Shown in pieces: positions 17,019 through 25,624 of a stretch of DNA of 64,000 nt (its first letter is position 1; each line of letters begins with the position of its first letter). Under the pieces are notes generated by a model. That model was given only the letters and a program-made list of their open reading frames with translations. It had not been told where the DNA came from and did no database searches. The DNA comes from Flavobacteriaceae bacterium (lineage in GTDB: Bacteria > Bacteroidota > Bacteroidia > Flavobacteriales > Flavobacteriaceae), in the NCBI GenBank assembly GCA_021151665.1, contig JAGKWW010000003.1:62001-126000 (forward strand), in the 5' to 3' direction. A program made the position numbers and the translations under genes.

Positions 17019-17129
17019 ATGGCAAGGGAAGGATGGGCAAAGATGTTTGAAGATGAGATAAATAACCACGGATACGATGAAGAATTTGTTGATGATGTTT
17101 CAGATTGGGATTCGGAATGGACATTGTAA
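17019..17129 (+). CDS. Small ORF resembling the C-terminal tail of a MazE/AbrB-type antitoxin
   Basis: A 36-aa frame, ATG at 17019 and TAA at 17127-17129, between a terminator and mazG. The peptide begins MAREGWAKMFEDEI and ends SDWDSEWTL. This has the order 'R-E-G-W-A-x-x-F ... acidic ... D-x-x-W' that I associate with the region after the swapped-hairpin DNA-binding domain in flavobacterial MazE/AbrB antitoxins, the part that binds the toxin. No DNA-binding domain and no toxin gene are adjacent. It may be a decayed antitoxin, a free-standing toxin-binding peptide, or chance. Resemblance is from memory only. Confidence 0.4.
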   Translation: MAREGWAKMFEDEINNHGYDEEFVDDVSDWDSEWTL

Positions 17130-17140
17130 ATACATCTAAT

Positions 17141-17914
17141 ATGAACACACGACAGCAACAGCTTGAGGCTTTTGGCCGCCTGCTCGATATCATGGACGAC
17201 CTTCGGGAGAAGTGCCCGTGGGATAAGAAGCAGACGCTCCAAAGCCTGCGGCATCTTACTATAGAAGAAACCTACGAACTCGGTGATGCCATACTTGATA
17301 ACGATCTCCAGGAAATTAAGAAGGAGTTGGGCGACATCTTGCTGCATATTGTTTTCTACGCGAAAATTGGCAGTGAAACGGGCGATTTCGATATTGCCGA
17401 TGTGGCCAACAGTATTTGCGAAAAACTGATTCATCGCCACCCGCATATTTACGGCGACGTGCAGGTAGAAAATGAAGAGCAGGTAAAGCAAAACTGGGAA
17501 AAGCTGAAGCTCAAAGAAGGTAAAAAGTCAGTGCTGGAAGGGGTGCCAAGGAGCCTGCCCGCTTTGGTTAAGGCCAGCCGTATTCAGGATAAGGCCAAAG
17601 GCGTAGGGTTCGATTGGGAAGAACCGGAGCAGGTATGGGAAAAGGTACAGGAAGAGTTGCAGGAGTTTCACGATGAGGTGCAGGTCGGCGATAAGGACAA
17701 GATAGAAAGCGAGTTTGGGGATGTGCTGTTCTCGATGATCAATTATGCGCGGTTCCTCGATATCAATCCCGAAGATGCCCTGGAGCGTACCAATAAAAAA
17801 TTCATTAAACGATTCCAGTACCTGGAAAGCAAGGCATTAGAGCTGGGAAAACCCCTGAGCGACATGACGCTTGCCGAGATGGATGTATTTTGGAATGAAG
17901 CTAAGAAACTATAA
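17141..17914 (+). CDS. mazG: Nucleoside triphosphate pyrophosphohydrolase MazG
   Basis: A 257-aa protein with two MazG domains. The N-terminal one has LREKCPWDKKQTLQSLRHLTIEETYEL, the CPWD...H-L-x-x-x-x-x-E-E hallmark, and ELGDILLHIVFYAKI with the E-x-x-D metal site (around 17321-17365). The second domain repeats it (VQEELQEFHDE and ESEFGDVLFSMINYAR). It hydrolyses NTPs/dNTPs to NMP and pyrophosphate. The ATG at 17141 (MNTRQQQLEAFGRLL) is chosen over the frame opening at 17105, as it fits the family start. The next gene begins 7 bp after its stop. Confidence 0.94.
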   Translation: MNTRQQQLEAFGRLLDIMDDLREKCPWDKKQTLQSLRHLTIEETYELGDAILDNDLQEIKKELGDILLHIVFYAKIGSETGDFDIADVANSICEKLIHRHPHIYGDVQVENEEQVKQNWEKLKLKEGKKSVLEGVPRSLPALVKASRIQDKAKGVGFDWEEPEQVWEKVQEELQEFHDEVQVGDKDKIESEFGDVLFSMINYARFLDINPEDALERTNKKFIKRFQYLESKALELGKPLSDMTLAEMDVFWNEAKKL

Positions 17915-17921
17915 AAACCGG

Positions 17922-19046
17922 ATGAAACTTTTACCGATATTTTTATTGCTTACAGCTGCGGTTTTTGGGCAGCGCATTGATGTTGCCGAGCTGCAGGTTA
18001 AAATAGCCCCGAATAGCTCCGAAGAGTTGTTGTACGGCTTTGCGCCCGGCGACAAGATTCTTTTTACTGTGGAGGCCATGGATGACAAGACCATACACGA
18101 AGTCGCTGTCTCCGAATATCCTGAAACCCTGAAGTATAGCGGACTTGAGGTGACAAAGGAAAAGAACCATGAGTTTAAGGTAAACCAGGCCTGCGTGTAT
18201 AAATTCAGGCTGGCTAACAATACGAAAGAAGATCGCATCTGTACTGTGAAGATACAGCGCGTGCCCAAATCATCCGATACCAAAGCTTTCAATACCGGCG
18301 TAAAATGGATAACTGCGCACGATACGGTTTGGAACACTTTTACGCGCGATGTGGTGGTGGGTTACGATACCCTGTTTGTGCAGAAAGTGCGCAAGGCCAC
18401 CGTTTTCCAGAAGCGATATGAGGAAGTTGTACTCGATAAGAACCAGCGCGTAAATGCCAAAACCACCCTCGACCAGAGCCGTACAGCCGTGGCCTTTACC
18501 CTGCCTTCGCAATTCATTGGGAAAGATGAAACCAAAAAGGTAGTAGCCTGGGCATACTGGGTGGGTGTAGGCGAGGAGTCGAACGAATTCTGGAAGCAGA
18601 ACCGTAAGATGATCGTAGGCGCTGTTCAGGGTGCGGCGGGTTTGTTTACTTCTCCGCTTGGCGCGATCGCTGCCGGCGCTGCCACCAACCTGATGCTGCC
18701 AACAAATGGCGAAGATGTGGAGTATGCATTGGCAACCGAACCCAACAGCAAGCTTTTCTATCAGGAGAAGCCTTATAAATCGATAGACAGCGGTAAGGGT
18801 ATTGCAGCGTACAAACGCATTACGGATGATAACCTGCTGCAGGGGAAATACTGCGTGCTGCTTGTGAACGACAACTACGTTCAGCCTATTGATGTTAATG
18901 TAAAAGTATCGGCTATCATTGAGCACACGAAGTACAAGGACGAAACCTATACCGACCGTACCATCACACCACGTTACGAAAAGAAGATCGTTCGTGAACC
19001 GCAGATCATTGCCCGCAAGATCGCGGTAACGTCAGATTATAAGTAA
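17922..19046 (+). CDS. Secreted hypothetical protein
   Basis: A 374-aa protein with a signal peptide MKLLPIFLLLTAAVFGQ. The mature part has a beta-rich N-terminal half (FAPGDKILFTVEAMDDKT...) and a glycine/alanine-rich hydrophobic stretch in the middle (GAVQGAAGLFTSPLGAIAAGAATNLM, at 18619-18696) that could dip into a membrane, as in glycine-zipper-like segments. The C-terminal 120 residues are again beta-rich. I do not recognise the family. It lies 7 bp after mazG and 1 bp before the small membrane protein, so the three are probably one transcript. Confidence 0.8.
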   Translation: MKLLPIFLLLTAAVFGQRIDVAELQVKIAPNSSEELLYGFAPGDKILFTVEAMDDKTIHEVAVSEYPETLKYSGLEVTKEKNHEFKVNQACVYKFRLANNTKEDRICTVKIQRVPKSSDTKAFNTGVKWITAHDTVWNTFTRDVVVGYDTLFVQKVRKATVFQKRYEEVVLDKNQRVNAKTTLDQSRTAVAFTLPSQFIGKDETKKVVAWAYWVGVGEESNEFWKQNRKMIVGAVQGAAGLFTSPLGAIAAGAATNLMLPTNGEDVEYALATEPNSKLFYQEKPYKSIDSGKGIAAYKRITDDNLLQGKYCVLLVNDNYVQPIDVNVKVSAIIEHTKYKDETYTDRTITPRYEKKIVREPQIIARKIAVTSDYK

Positions 19047-19047
19047 T

Positions 19048-19344
19048 ATGTATATTCTTACCTTTTTAGGAGTAGTTACCATTTTTCAGGTGGCCTTGTA
19101 CCGGTTATGCGATAAAAAGAAAAAACCAAAAATTAAGTGGATCATCACAGCCATCTTGTTTTTCGCGAACCTCCTTTTGTTTCCGCGTTTTCTGTTTCCA
19201 CTTCCTAAAGAAGGGCCTAAATGCCTCCTTCCGATAATATCTATAACTTTGGCCTACTTCATTGTCGCTAACGCGGTTATGATAATTACCGCTACGCTGT
19301 ATAAATTCAGAAGGTATTTTACAAAAAGAAAAACCATCCGGTAA
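19048..19344 (+). CDS. Small integral membrane protein
   Basis: A 98-aa protein with three likely transmembrane helices (residues about 2-19, 30-50 and 61-86) separated by basic loops (CDKKKKPKIK; KFRRYFTKRKTIR at the C-terminus). The very short spacing after the preceding gene (TAA then ATG) indicates coupling. Family not recognised. Its stop codon lies in the loop of the terminator hairpin. Confidence 0.65.
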   Translation: MYILTFLGVVTIFQVALYRLCDKKKKPKIKWIITAILFFANLLLFPRFLFPLPKEGPKCLLPIISITLAYFIVANAVMIITATLYKFRRYFTKRKTIR

Positions 19345-19356
19345 GGGATGGTTTTG
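19331..19356 (+). terminator. Intrinsic terminator overlapping the stop codon
   Basis: Stem AAACCATCC / GGATGGTTT (9 bp), loop GGTAAG, then T. The TAA of the small membrane protein (19342-19344) is inside the loop. Confidence 0.8.
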
Positions 19357-19360
19357 ACCT

Positions 19361-21472
19361 TTATTCGGCTTGCGGTTCCTGAGGTTCCTCTGCGTTTTTA
19401 TTTTTATTCTGGTTGATGCTTCGCAATTGCTTTAGCTTATCCTTCCAGCTTTTGAGTTCTTCTTTGTGGCGCTCGATGTTCTTCTTCACTTCTTTCACCA
19501 GTGGATTATCGCCCTTCGCATTAGAGAAGAACTGGATGTTGTTCTCCAGCTGGAAAATTTCGCCCTGTAGTTCGTCCACCTTTCGCATAATGAAAAGCTG
19601 CTCGTTCTCCAATGCCCTTGTGCCCCCTTCGTTAGACGAAAGCTGCTCCAGGCGGTTGCTGAACTTCACCATGTCAGTCTCCTTTTTAGAAAGGCTCAGC
19701 TTATCAAACAGTGCATCGAGTATCTTGTTGAACTTTCCTTCAATGTGGCGCCTTGCCTGAGGTACGCGGCCCATAGCTTTCCAGTTCTCAATATGCTTTT
19801 TAATGGCATCAAGGTCGGCTTTGTGCTCGCCAGTAAGCTGGAAGTCTTTCAGTTGCTCCAGGTACTCCTTCTTCTGGTCGAATGCTTCCATCTCATCCTT
19901 ATTGGCTTCGTTGCGGTGGGCGTGAAGCCTGTCAAAGTAATGGTTGCAGGCGGCTTTAAACTCTTTCCAAACTGTGTCGCTGTACTTGCGAGGCACATGG
20001 CCTATCGTTTTCCACTCATCCTGAATCTGTTTCATCACAGGCGTGGTAGCTTCAAAATCTTCACTGTCCTGTAGCGAACGCGCTTTTTCTACAAGCGCCT
20101 GCTTGCGGTTCAGGTTATCCTGCTGGTCTTTTTTGATGTCTTTATAGAACGAATTCTTAGAGCTGTTAAATTTGCGTACGGCATCTTTAAAGGCTGCCCA
20201 TGTTTCTTCGTTTACCTCCAATGGTACTTTGCCCGCATTGAAAAAGTCTTTGCGCAATGCCTCAACTCTTTCTATCTGGCCCTGCCATCCGTTGTGGTTG
20301 GCCACCTTCTCAGCAGCAATAGCCTCTATGCCGGCAATGATCTCTTTTTTAGCAGCAAGGTTTTTTTCTTCCTGTTCCCTGATCTTAGCGCCCAGCGCCT
20401 CACGCTTGTCGTGCAGCTGGCGGGTAAGTTCGCTAAAGCGGTTCCACAACGTTTCACGGTGTTCGCGTGATACAGGCCCGATCTCTTCTTTCCATATCTT
20501 GTGCAGTGCTTGCAGTTCACGGAATGCTTTAGAAATATCCGGTTCATTTACCAACTCCTCAACACGGGCTACGATCTTCTGCTTTTGCTCAAGGTTGTGC
20601 TTAAAGTCGAGGTCGCGCACTTCGCGATCAAGGTGCAGTTGGTCGTAAAAACGCTCGATATGGAAGTGGAAATTGTTCCACACATGGTTGTATTTATCTC
20701 GCGGAATTGGCCCCGCGTTTTTCCAGCGCTCGCGCAGGTCGTTCACACGCTTCAGGGAGTCGCTGACCTTTTCGCCGTCTACCAGGTTTTTCAGCTCATC
20801 AATAATGGCAAGCCTTGTATCCAGGTTTCCTTTCAGGTCGTTTTGTACCTTTTTAAAATGGCTGTTCTTTTTATCGCGGTACTGGTTGTAAAGCGCGTCA
20901 AATTTTCCTTTCAGCGGGAAATGATATTCAAAACCGGTGGTGTCCCCGTTGTTGTCATGGGAAAACTCATCGCGTTTCTCTTCAATAAAGTGGTTGTATT
21001 TAGAATAGAATTCTTTGCGTATCTCCTCAACATGCTCTTTTACCTGCATTACTTTTTCGTGCCCGGCAAGTTTCTCCAGCTCATCAGTAAGGGCTTCCAT
21101 AGAGAGCGCCTCGTAGTTTTGCATCGGTATCTCGTGCCTGCCTGCAAGCGTTTCGTCTTCGCTTTCTTCCGCATTGCTGGTGGCAATCGCTTCTACCGCA
21201 TGGTTCTCTTCAGCGATATTTTCTGATGGGGCAGCTTCGTCGCCTTGTTCTCCATCATTGGCAATTGCTGCCGTTTCCTTACTCTCCTCCGGTGTGCTTG
21301 TTTCAGCAGGCAGTTCTTCCTCAGGCAATACAAGCTGTCCTTCGGTTTCGCCTACCAGCGAAACTTCCTCTGCTGTTTCATCAGGCTGCTCTGCGCCAAG
21401 GGGCACATTTTCAAACTCATGTTCCTGTCCGTCTGCATTTTGCAGGTTATCGCGTTTTTCTTCTTCCAACAT
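19361..21472 (-). CDS. DUF349 domain-containing coiled-coil protein
   Basis: A 703-aa, very charged protein. An acidic, low-complexity N-terminal 130 residues is followed by a series of about 75-residue DUF349 repeats, each with a W-K-x-x-G-x-V/I-P-R/K-x-x-x-x-x-x-W-x-x-F pattern (RWKNAGPIPRDKYNHVWNNF; DEWKTIGHVPRKYSDTVWKEF; NWKAMGRVPQARR). No membrane segment. The start at 21472 (MLEEEKRDNLQNAD) is chosen because a -7-like TATCTTTC lies at 21518-21511, inside the longer frame. In Bacteroidota this protein is common; its molecular role is unknown. Confidence 0.85.
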   Translation of the reverse strand: MLEEEKRDNLQNADGQEHEFENVPLGAEQPDETAEEVSLVGETEGQLVLPEEELPAETSTPEESKETAAIANDGEQGDEAAPSENIAEENHAVEAIATSNAEESEDETLAGRHEIPMQNYEALSMEALTDELEKLAGHEKVMQVKEHVEEIRKEFYSKYNHFIEEKRDEFSHDNNGDTTGFEYHFPLKGKFDALYNQYRDKKNSHFKKVQNDLKGNLDTRLAIIDELKNLVDGEKVSDSLKRVNDLRERWKNAGPIPRDKYNHVWNNFHFHIERFYDQLHLDREVRDLDFKHNLEQKQKIVARVEELVNEPDISKAFRELQALHKIWKEEIGPVSREHRETLWNRFSELTRQLHDKREALGAKIREQEEKNLAAKKEIIAGIEAIAAEKVANHNGWQGQIERVEALRKDFFNAGKVPLEVNEETWAAFKDAVRKFNSSKNSFYKDIKKDQQDNLNRKQALVEKARSLQDSEDFEATTPVMKQIQDEWKTIGHVPRKYSDTVWKEFKAACNHYFDRLHAHRNEANKDEMEAFDQKKEYLEQLKDFQLTGEHKADLDAIKKHIENWKAMGRVPQARRHIEGKFNKILDALFDKLSLSKKETDMVKFSNRLEQLSSNEGGTRALENEQLFIMRKVDELQGEIFQLENNIQFFSNAKGDNPLVKEVKKNIERHKEELKSWKDKLKQLRSINQNKNKNAEEPQEPQAE

Positions 21473-21615
21473 TTTTTCTAAATGCTTAAGGTTTATATTC
21501 CTTTTTTGCCGAAAGATAGTAAAGCCCATTTAAAATGTCAAAGAAAAACAGTATTTTCTGCCAACTTACAGAATTGTTTATGCAGGTGTTATGGTAGTGT
21601 TATCAGCAGTTAAAC

Positions 21616-22353
21616 CTACTTGTTCCATATCTTCCAGGCTTTCTCGGCCTGATAGACGAGCATTTCATAACCGTTTTTTACCACAGCGCCATGGGCCTTT
21701 GCCAGCTGCATGAATTTTGTGTTTTCCGGGTTGTACACCAGATCAAAGGCAATATGCTTTTCTGTAAAATAGCGATAGCTTATCGGCGGGCATTCATCGG
21801 TTTCGGGAAAAGTACCAAGCGGCGTGGTATTGATGATAATCTGGTATTCACCGAAAATCGCTTCATCGAGTTGGTCGTAAGAATAAATAGTGTCGGTTGC
21901 ATTTCTCGAGACAAAGTCATAGTCTATCTGAAGGCTGCGCAGTGCATAGGCTACTGCTTTCGATGCGCCTCCGGTTCCGAGTATCAGCGCCCGTTGGTGG
22001 TGTTCTTTAAGCAAAGGCTTCAGCGCCTTTTTAAATCCGTAATGATCGGTATTGTATCCCTTCAGGCCTTTTTTGGTAATGGCAATAGTATTGACTGCCC
22101 CGATGATACGGGCTGTTTTGGACAGTTTGGAAAGTAACGGAATTACCTCTTCCTTGTAAGGAATGGTTACGTTCAGGCCCCTGAGCCCTTTTGTATTTCC
22201 AATAATAACCGGCAGTTCTTCAATACTTTGCATATCGAAATTTTCGTAGTGGAAATTCTTCAGTTCCTGCTTTTGGAATTTTTCTGTAAAATATTTTTTA
22301 GAGAACGAATAGCCAATGTTTCGCCCTACAAGACCGAAAATTTTTTGTTTCAT
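21616..22353 (-). CDS. aroE: Shikimate dehydrogenase
   Basis: A 245-aa NADPH-dependent enzyme converting 3-dehydroshikimate to shikimate in aromatic amino-acid synthesis. The substrate motif GYSFSKKYFTEKF corresponds to the S-x-S region. GLNVTIPYKEEVI carries the catalytic Lys in the NVT-P-Y/H-K motif, and INTTPLGTFP and NTDHYGFKKAL are diagnostic. ALILGTGGASKAVAYAL is the nucleotide-binding loop. The ATG at 22353 is preferred because it overlaps by 4 bp (ATGA) the stop of the upstream TonB-like gene, giving an unusual coupled pair. Confidence 0.95.
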   Translation of the reverse strand: MKQKIFGLVGRNIGYSFSKKYFTEKFQKQELKNFHYENFDMQSIEELPVIIGNTKGLRGLNVTIPYKEEVIPLLSKLSKTARIIGAVNTIAITKKGLKGYNTDHYGFKKALKPLLKEHHQRALILGTGGASKAVAYALRSLQIDYDFVSRNATDTIYSYDQLDEAIFGEYQIIINTTPLGTFPETDECPPISYRYFTEKHIAFDLVYNPENTKFMQLAKAHGAVVKNGYEMLVYQAEKAWKIWNK

Positions 22354-22808
22354 AGTTTTGATACCGTAACTTTTATCGAAATGTTCATTCTCACCGCAAC
22401 CTTTTTTCCGTTGCGCCTTGCGGGATTCCATTGGGGCGCGCGCCGCATGATACGCACTACTTCTTTGCTAAGGTTGTCATGCTTACTATCAGCGGTAAAG
22501 TAGGTCATAACCCCCGAATTATCCATAACAATTTCCATAGATACATCATACAATCCGGGCTTCAATCCTGACAGGTTAGCCGGATTGATTTTCCAGTTAA
22601 TATAGTCTTCAAACGTTAATTTTCCATCGGCAAAAACCGGTGGGGTATCTACTTTAGATAACTCATAAATGATTTCATCGTTATGCTGCGTGTCCGTTTG
22701 CGTTTCTGTAGGATACTTACCTGCATCCGGATCTTTTGACTGCGGAGAATCCTGGGCAGCCGCCAACGTCGCAGAAAATAGTAGCAGAATAAAGATTTTT
22801 TGTTTCAT
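22350..22808 (-). CDS. Secreted TonB C-terminal-domain-like protein (single domain)
   Basis: A 152-aa protein starting MKQKIFILLLFSATLAAAQ (signal peptide). After a polar linker, the C-terminal 90 residues follow the TonB_C pattern: a GKLTFEDYINWKINPA lead, a beta-hairpin VSMEIVMDNSGVMTYFTAD, the helix NLSKEVVRIMRRAPQWNPARRNGKKVAVRMNI (the 'P-x-W-x-P-x-x-x-N-G-K' core of TonB C-termini), and a last strand. There is no N-terminal anchor helix and no Pro-rich spacer of a true energy transducer, so it is probably a free periplasmic protein. Third gene of a three-paralogue run. Confidence 0.75.
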   Translation of the reverse strand: MKQKIFILLLFSATLAAAQDSPQSKDPDAGKYPTETQTDTQHNDEIIYELSKVDTPPVFADGKLTFEDYINWKINPANLSGLKPGLYDVSMEIVMDNSGVMTYFTADSKHDNLSKEVVRIMRRAPQWNPARRNGKKVAVRMNISIKVTVSKL

Positions 22809-22809
22809 A

Positions 22810-23538
22810 CTACGGAGTAGTAAACATGAAGTTGAATACATATTCAGAAGGTACGGGTTTGCCGTCTTTTTCGGCCGGTGTCCATTTGTCATGGATTTTC
22901 GCAATGGCGTTCCTGATAGCAGGCGCAAGTTCTTCCTGTCCGCTTTTAGAAATCTCAATCCAGCTTATGGTACCGGTCTTACTAATGGTAAGCGTAAACC
23001 TGAATTTATACTCGCCCTTAGGCACCTTTGGCATATTGGCAAGGTCAAGGTTTTTGGCTACTGCAATTTTAAAGGCCTCGAGCCCGCCGGGATATTCTGC
23101 CGGTTTGTCAACTTGTTTTTGGGTGTAGGTCTTCTCCTCCGGGCTTTTAGTATCTCCCGGCTGTCTGCCACTTCGAACTGTAATAGGCAAACTAAACCTT
23201 GTATTTACGACATTATTACCTATTTTTCCGGGAGTCCATCGCTCTAATTTTTTTACAACCTCTACATGTGCTTGCCCAAGTCCATATCCCGGATCTTTAA
23301 CAACGGTTATATCAGTCACTGTCCCATCCTTCCTGATGATAAAAGAGATCAGAGTCCGATGCATTGAACCGTCTGGTAAATTCGGTAGTTTGGTTTGTTT
23401 TTGAATCAGGCTTAGCATTGCCGGAAGACCTCCGGGATATTCAGGTTTTGTAGTAACATCTTTGAAATCATAGATCTTTTCCTGCGCCGATAAGTTGATC
23501 GCGGCAAAGAACATTAAGAGGAAAGTAATTTTTTTCAT
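22810..23538 (-). CDS. Secreted protein with two TonB C-terminal-like domains
   Basis: A 242-aa protein with signal peptide MKKITFLLMFFAAINLSAQ. The first domain (about 30-125) has PEYPGGLPAML, IIRKDGTVTDITVVKDPGYG and LERWTPGKIGNNVVNTRFSLPI. The second (about 140-242) repeats PAEYPGGLEAF, LTISKTGTISWIEISKSG and HDKWTPAEKDGKPVPSEYVFNF. Each is a P-x-Y-P-G-G ... W-T/N-P complete TonB_C-like unit, suggesting an internal duplication. One base separates its stop from the next gene's ATG, so translation is tightly coupled. Confidence 0.78.
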   Translation of the reverse strand: MKKITFLLMFFAAINLSAQEKIYDFKDVTTKPEYPGGLPAMLSLIQKQTKLPNLPDGSMHRTLISFIIRKDGTVTDITVVKDPGYGLGQAHVEVVKKLERWTPGKIGNNVVNTRFSLPITVRSGRQPGDTKSPEEKTYTQKQVDKPAEYPGGLEAFKIAVAKNLDLANMPKVPKGEYKFRFTLTISKTGTISWIEISKSGQEELAPAIRNAIAKIHDKWTPAEKDGKPVPSEYVFNFMFTTP

Positions 23539-23559
23539 AGGTAGTGTTGGTTTGCGTAG

Positions 23560-24057
23560 CTATTGTTTTTTAATAGCGTTCTCCTTTTCGGTTTCGGTTT
23601 CTCCGGAGCCGGGAATATTGAACGTTAAAGGCAGCACGTAACGGGTACGCACCGATTTACCGTTTTGCTGTCCGGGTTTCCATTTTGGCGATTTTTTTAA
23701 AGCACTCACCATCTGCTCCCGAAGGCCATACCCGGGGTCGCGCATCGCTTTTACGTCACTGACAGAACCGTCCCGCTCTACCACAAATGTCACATGGCCG
23801 CGTACCACAGTATCTTCTTTCAGTTCGGGAACGTCAGGAATGGTAATATTGCTAGCGATGAACATCTGGAAAGCCCTCATCCCTCCCGGAAATTCTGGCT
23901 GTACATCTAACGATGCCGAGTCTACGATGTCCGTATTCGGATTGGTGCCCGTTGCCGGCTTTACCATTCCTCCGTAATCAGGGCTATTAGTAAGTTCTGT
24001 TTGTGCGTACGATTGCCCGATAGCTAAAGTGATAGCGATGATAATAATTTTTTTCAT
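23560..24057 (-). CDS. Secreted TonB C-terminal-domain protein
   Basis: A 165-aa protein, signal peptide MKKIIIIAITLAIGQSYAQ. The single TonB_C domain is the most canonical of the three: PEFPGGMRAFQMFIASNI, HVTFVVERDGSVSDVKAMRD, then ALKKSPKWKPGQQNGKSVRTRYVLPLTF, nearly the family consensus. A charged tail follows (ETETEKENAIKKQ). In envelope energy transduction, TonB C-termini contact the TonB box of outer-membrane receptors; a soluble domain might modulate such contacts, which is an inference. First gene of the unit that ends with aroE. Confidence 0.82.
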   Translation of the reverse strand: MKKIIIIAITLAIGQSYAQTELTNSPDYGGMVKPATGTNPNTDIVDSASLDVQPEFPGGMRAFQMFIASNITIPDVPELKEDTVVRGHVTFVVERDGSVSDVKAMRDPGYGLREQMVSALKKSPKWKPGQQNGKSVRTRYVLPLTFNIPGSGETETEKENAIKKQ

Positions 24058-24067
24058 TGGTAGGTAT

Positions 24068-24096
24068 TAAAAAATAAGCCCCGCAGTGCGGAGCTT
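24068..24096 (-). terminator. Intrinsic terminator (minus strand)
   Basis: On the minus strand: AAGCTCCGC, loop ACT, GCGGGGCTT (one G-T pair), then ATTTTTT. It separates the TPR gene from the TonB-domain genes. Confidence 0.8.
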
Positions 24097-24114
24097 AAAA
24101 ATAGTGTTTTTTAA

Positions 24115-25518
24115 TTATTTTTTGCGATGCTTCGCGAGAGTTTCCTGTACAATTTCGTTTGGCCATATCGACGGGAAGAATTCTTCAAGCATCACATGGT
24201 TGCGATAGTTCAGGCGCAGGCCATTGCTCATGTGGAAGATGCCTTTTTCGGACTCATTCAGCATAAAATACAATCCGGCAAGTCGGTACTCGATTTCGTA
24301 CTCCTCAGGGAAATACTCCGTTGCCTGAAGCAGTGTGTCTGCGGCAGTAGCATATTCGCCGATGAACACCAAAGTATCTGCCCAGAAAAGCCAGGTATCC
24401 AACTGGTAGTCGCCAAACTCAACTGCTTTGCGGTAACCCTCTTCGGCTTCTTCATGAAAATTCAGCTCCTTGTTGATGGCGCCGTAACGCTTCCAGTACA
24501 ACTTATTCTCGTTATCAATGGCAATAGCCTTGTTCACGTAGTACAGTGCCTTCTGGAAATTCTTGCGGCGGATGTAAAAATCGGTAATAGCGATCCAGGC
24601 TTTATCCAGAAGCGGGTCTTCGTGAACAGTCTTCAGGTAAAACTTAAGCGCCAGTTCATGGCTGCCCAGGCGCTCATGGCACTTGCCCACGCGGAGCAGT
24701 GCAAAAGAGGTCGGGTCATCCAGTTCCATCGTAATGTTGTAGCACGCAATGGCATCCTCGTAACGCTTCAGCTTCTCTAATGACTTCGCCTTTTCAAGAA
24801 ACGCACCCAGGAAGCTTTCGTCGATAAGCGTAGCATAATCAAATGCGCGCAATGCCTGCTCATACTCCTTAATTGCATAATACTGGCGGCCCAATTGGTG
24901 CCATGCTACATCGCTATACGGATTCTTATCGATGAAGCTGTTCAGGAAATCGATGGCCTCGAGGTTCTGGTCTAAAAAATCGAAACAGTACACCACGTTG
25001 TAAAGCGCAGAGTGGTCTTCGGTATCCTCTTCAAGGCAGCGTATAAAGCTTTCCTTCGCCAGCTCCAGGTTGTCCATAAAAAGGTACTCCATGCCGATAA
25101 GCGAGTACACATCGGCATAATCATCGGTATATTTCAGGGCGGTCTGCAGCAGCTCTACGGCCTTACCATGGTCGTCGCGCTTGCTGTAGATGTTGGCCAT
25201 CTGAATGTAAATCTCTTCGTTTGTAGGTTCTATGGCATAAAGGTCGTTTAGTAACCGCTCGGCCATATCGAGCTTATCATCAAAAATCAATAATTCTACC
25301 TGTACTAATTTTAAGCCTGTTGACCTGGGATGCTGTTCCAGGCCGAGTTTTAAGGCCTTCTTAGCTAAATTGATTTTTCCGGAGTCGAGATAGTGAAGGA
25401 TGATGTCTTCAAACTCTTCGGAGTCAAAGAAGAATACTTTGTTGGTTTTCAACATCGATTCGAACTTTGATAAGGATAAATTGCGATCTTCTTCCTCGTG
25501 ACTCAAATTCATACTCAT
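24115..25518 (-). CDS. Tetratricopeptide repeat protein
   Basis: A 467-aa soluble protein made almost wholly of TPR units, about 34 residues each from residue 38 to 450. Examples are EEIYIQMANIYSKRDDHGKAVELLQTAL, ADVYSLIGMEYLFMDNLELAKESF, VAWHQLGRQYYAIKEYEQALRAF and SFALLRVGKCHERLGSHELALKFY (found between about 24600 and 25220). No signal peptide or membrane anchor, so a cytoplasmic scaffold for protein-protein contact. In flavobacteria I recall it beside the class-III aminotransferase gene, as here; partner and function are unknown. Confidence 0.88.
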   Translation of the reverse strand: MSMNLSHEEEDRNLSLSKFESMLKTNKVFFFDSEEFEDIILHYLDSGKINLAKKALKLGLEQHPRSTGLKLVQVELLIFDDKLDMAERLLNDLYAIEPTNEEIYIQMANIYSKRDDHGKAVELLQTALKYTDDYADVYSLIGMEYLFMDNLELAKESFIRCLEEDTEDHSALYNVVYCFDFLDQNLEAIDFLNSFIDKNPYSDVAWHQLGRQYYAIKEYEQALRAFDYATLIDESFLGAFLEKAKSLEKLKRYEDAIACYNITMELDDPTSFALLRVGKCHERLGSHELALKFYLKTVHEDPLLDKAWIAITDFYIRRKNFQKALYYVNKAIAIDNENKLYWKRYGAINKELNFHEEAEEGYRKAVEFGDYQLDTWLFWADTLVFIGEYATAADTLLQATEYFPEEYEIEYRLAGLYFMLNESEKGIFHMSNGLRLNYRNHVMLEEFFPSIWPNEIVQETLAKHRKK

Positions 25519-25624
25519 TCTATTAATAATTATCCTTCTTAAAGTTACTAAATGTTTGGCGGATAAGGAATTTATTTATTTTTCTTTTAAACAATTTAAT
25601 TAACAATCCCTTGTTAAACTTATG

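Noticed and set aside
22354..22431. N-terminal extension of aroE
   Set aside because: The in-frame region upstream of 22353 is coding in another frame for the TonB-domain protein; the ATGA overlap and the MKQKIFGLVG start fit the enzyme.
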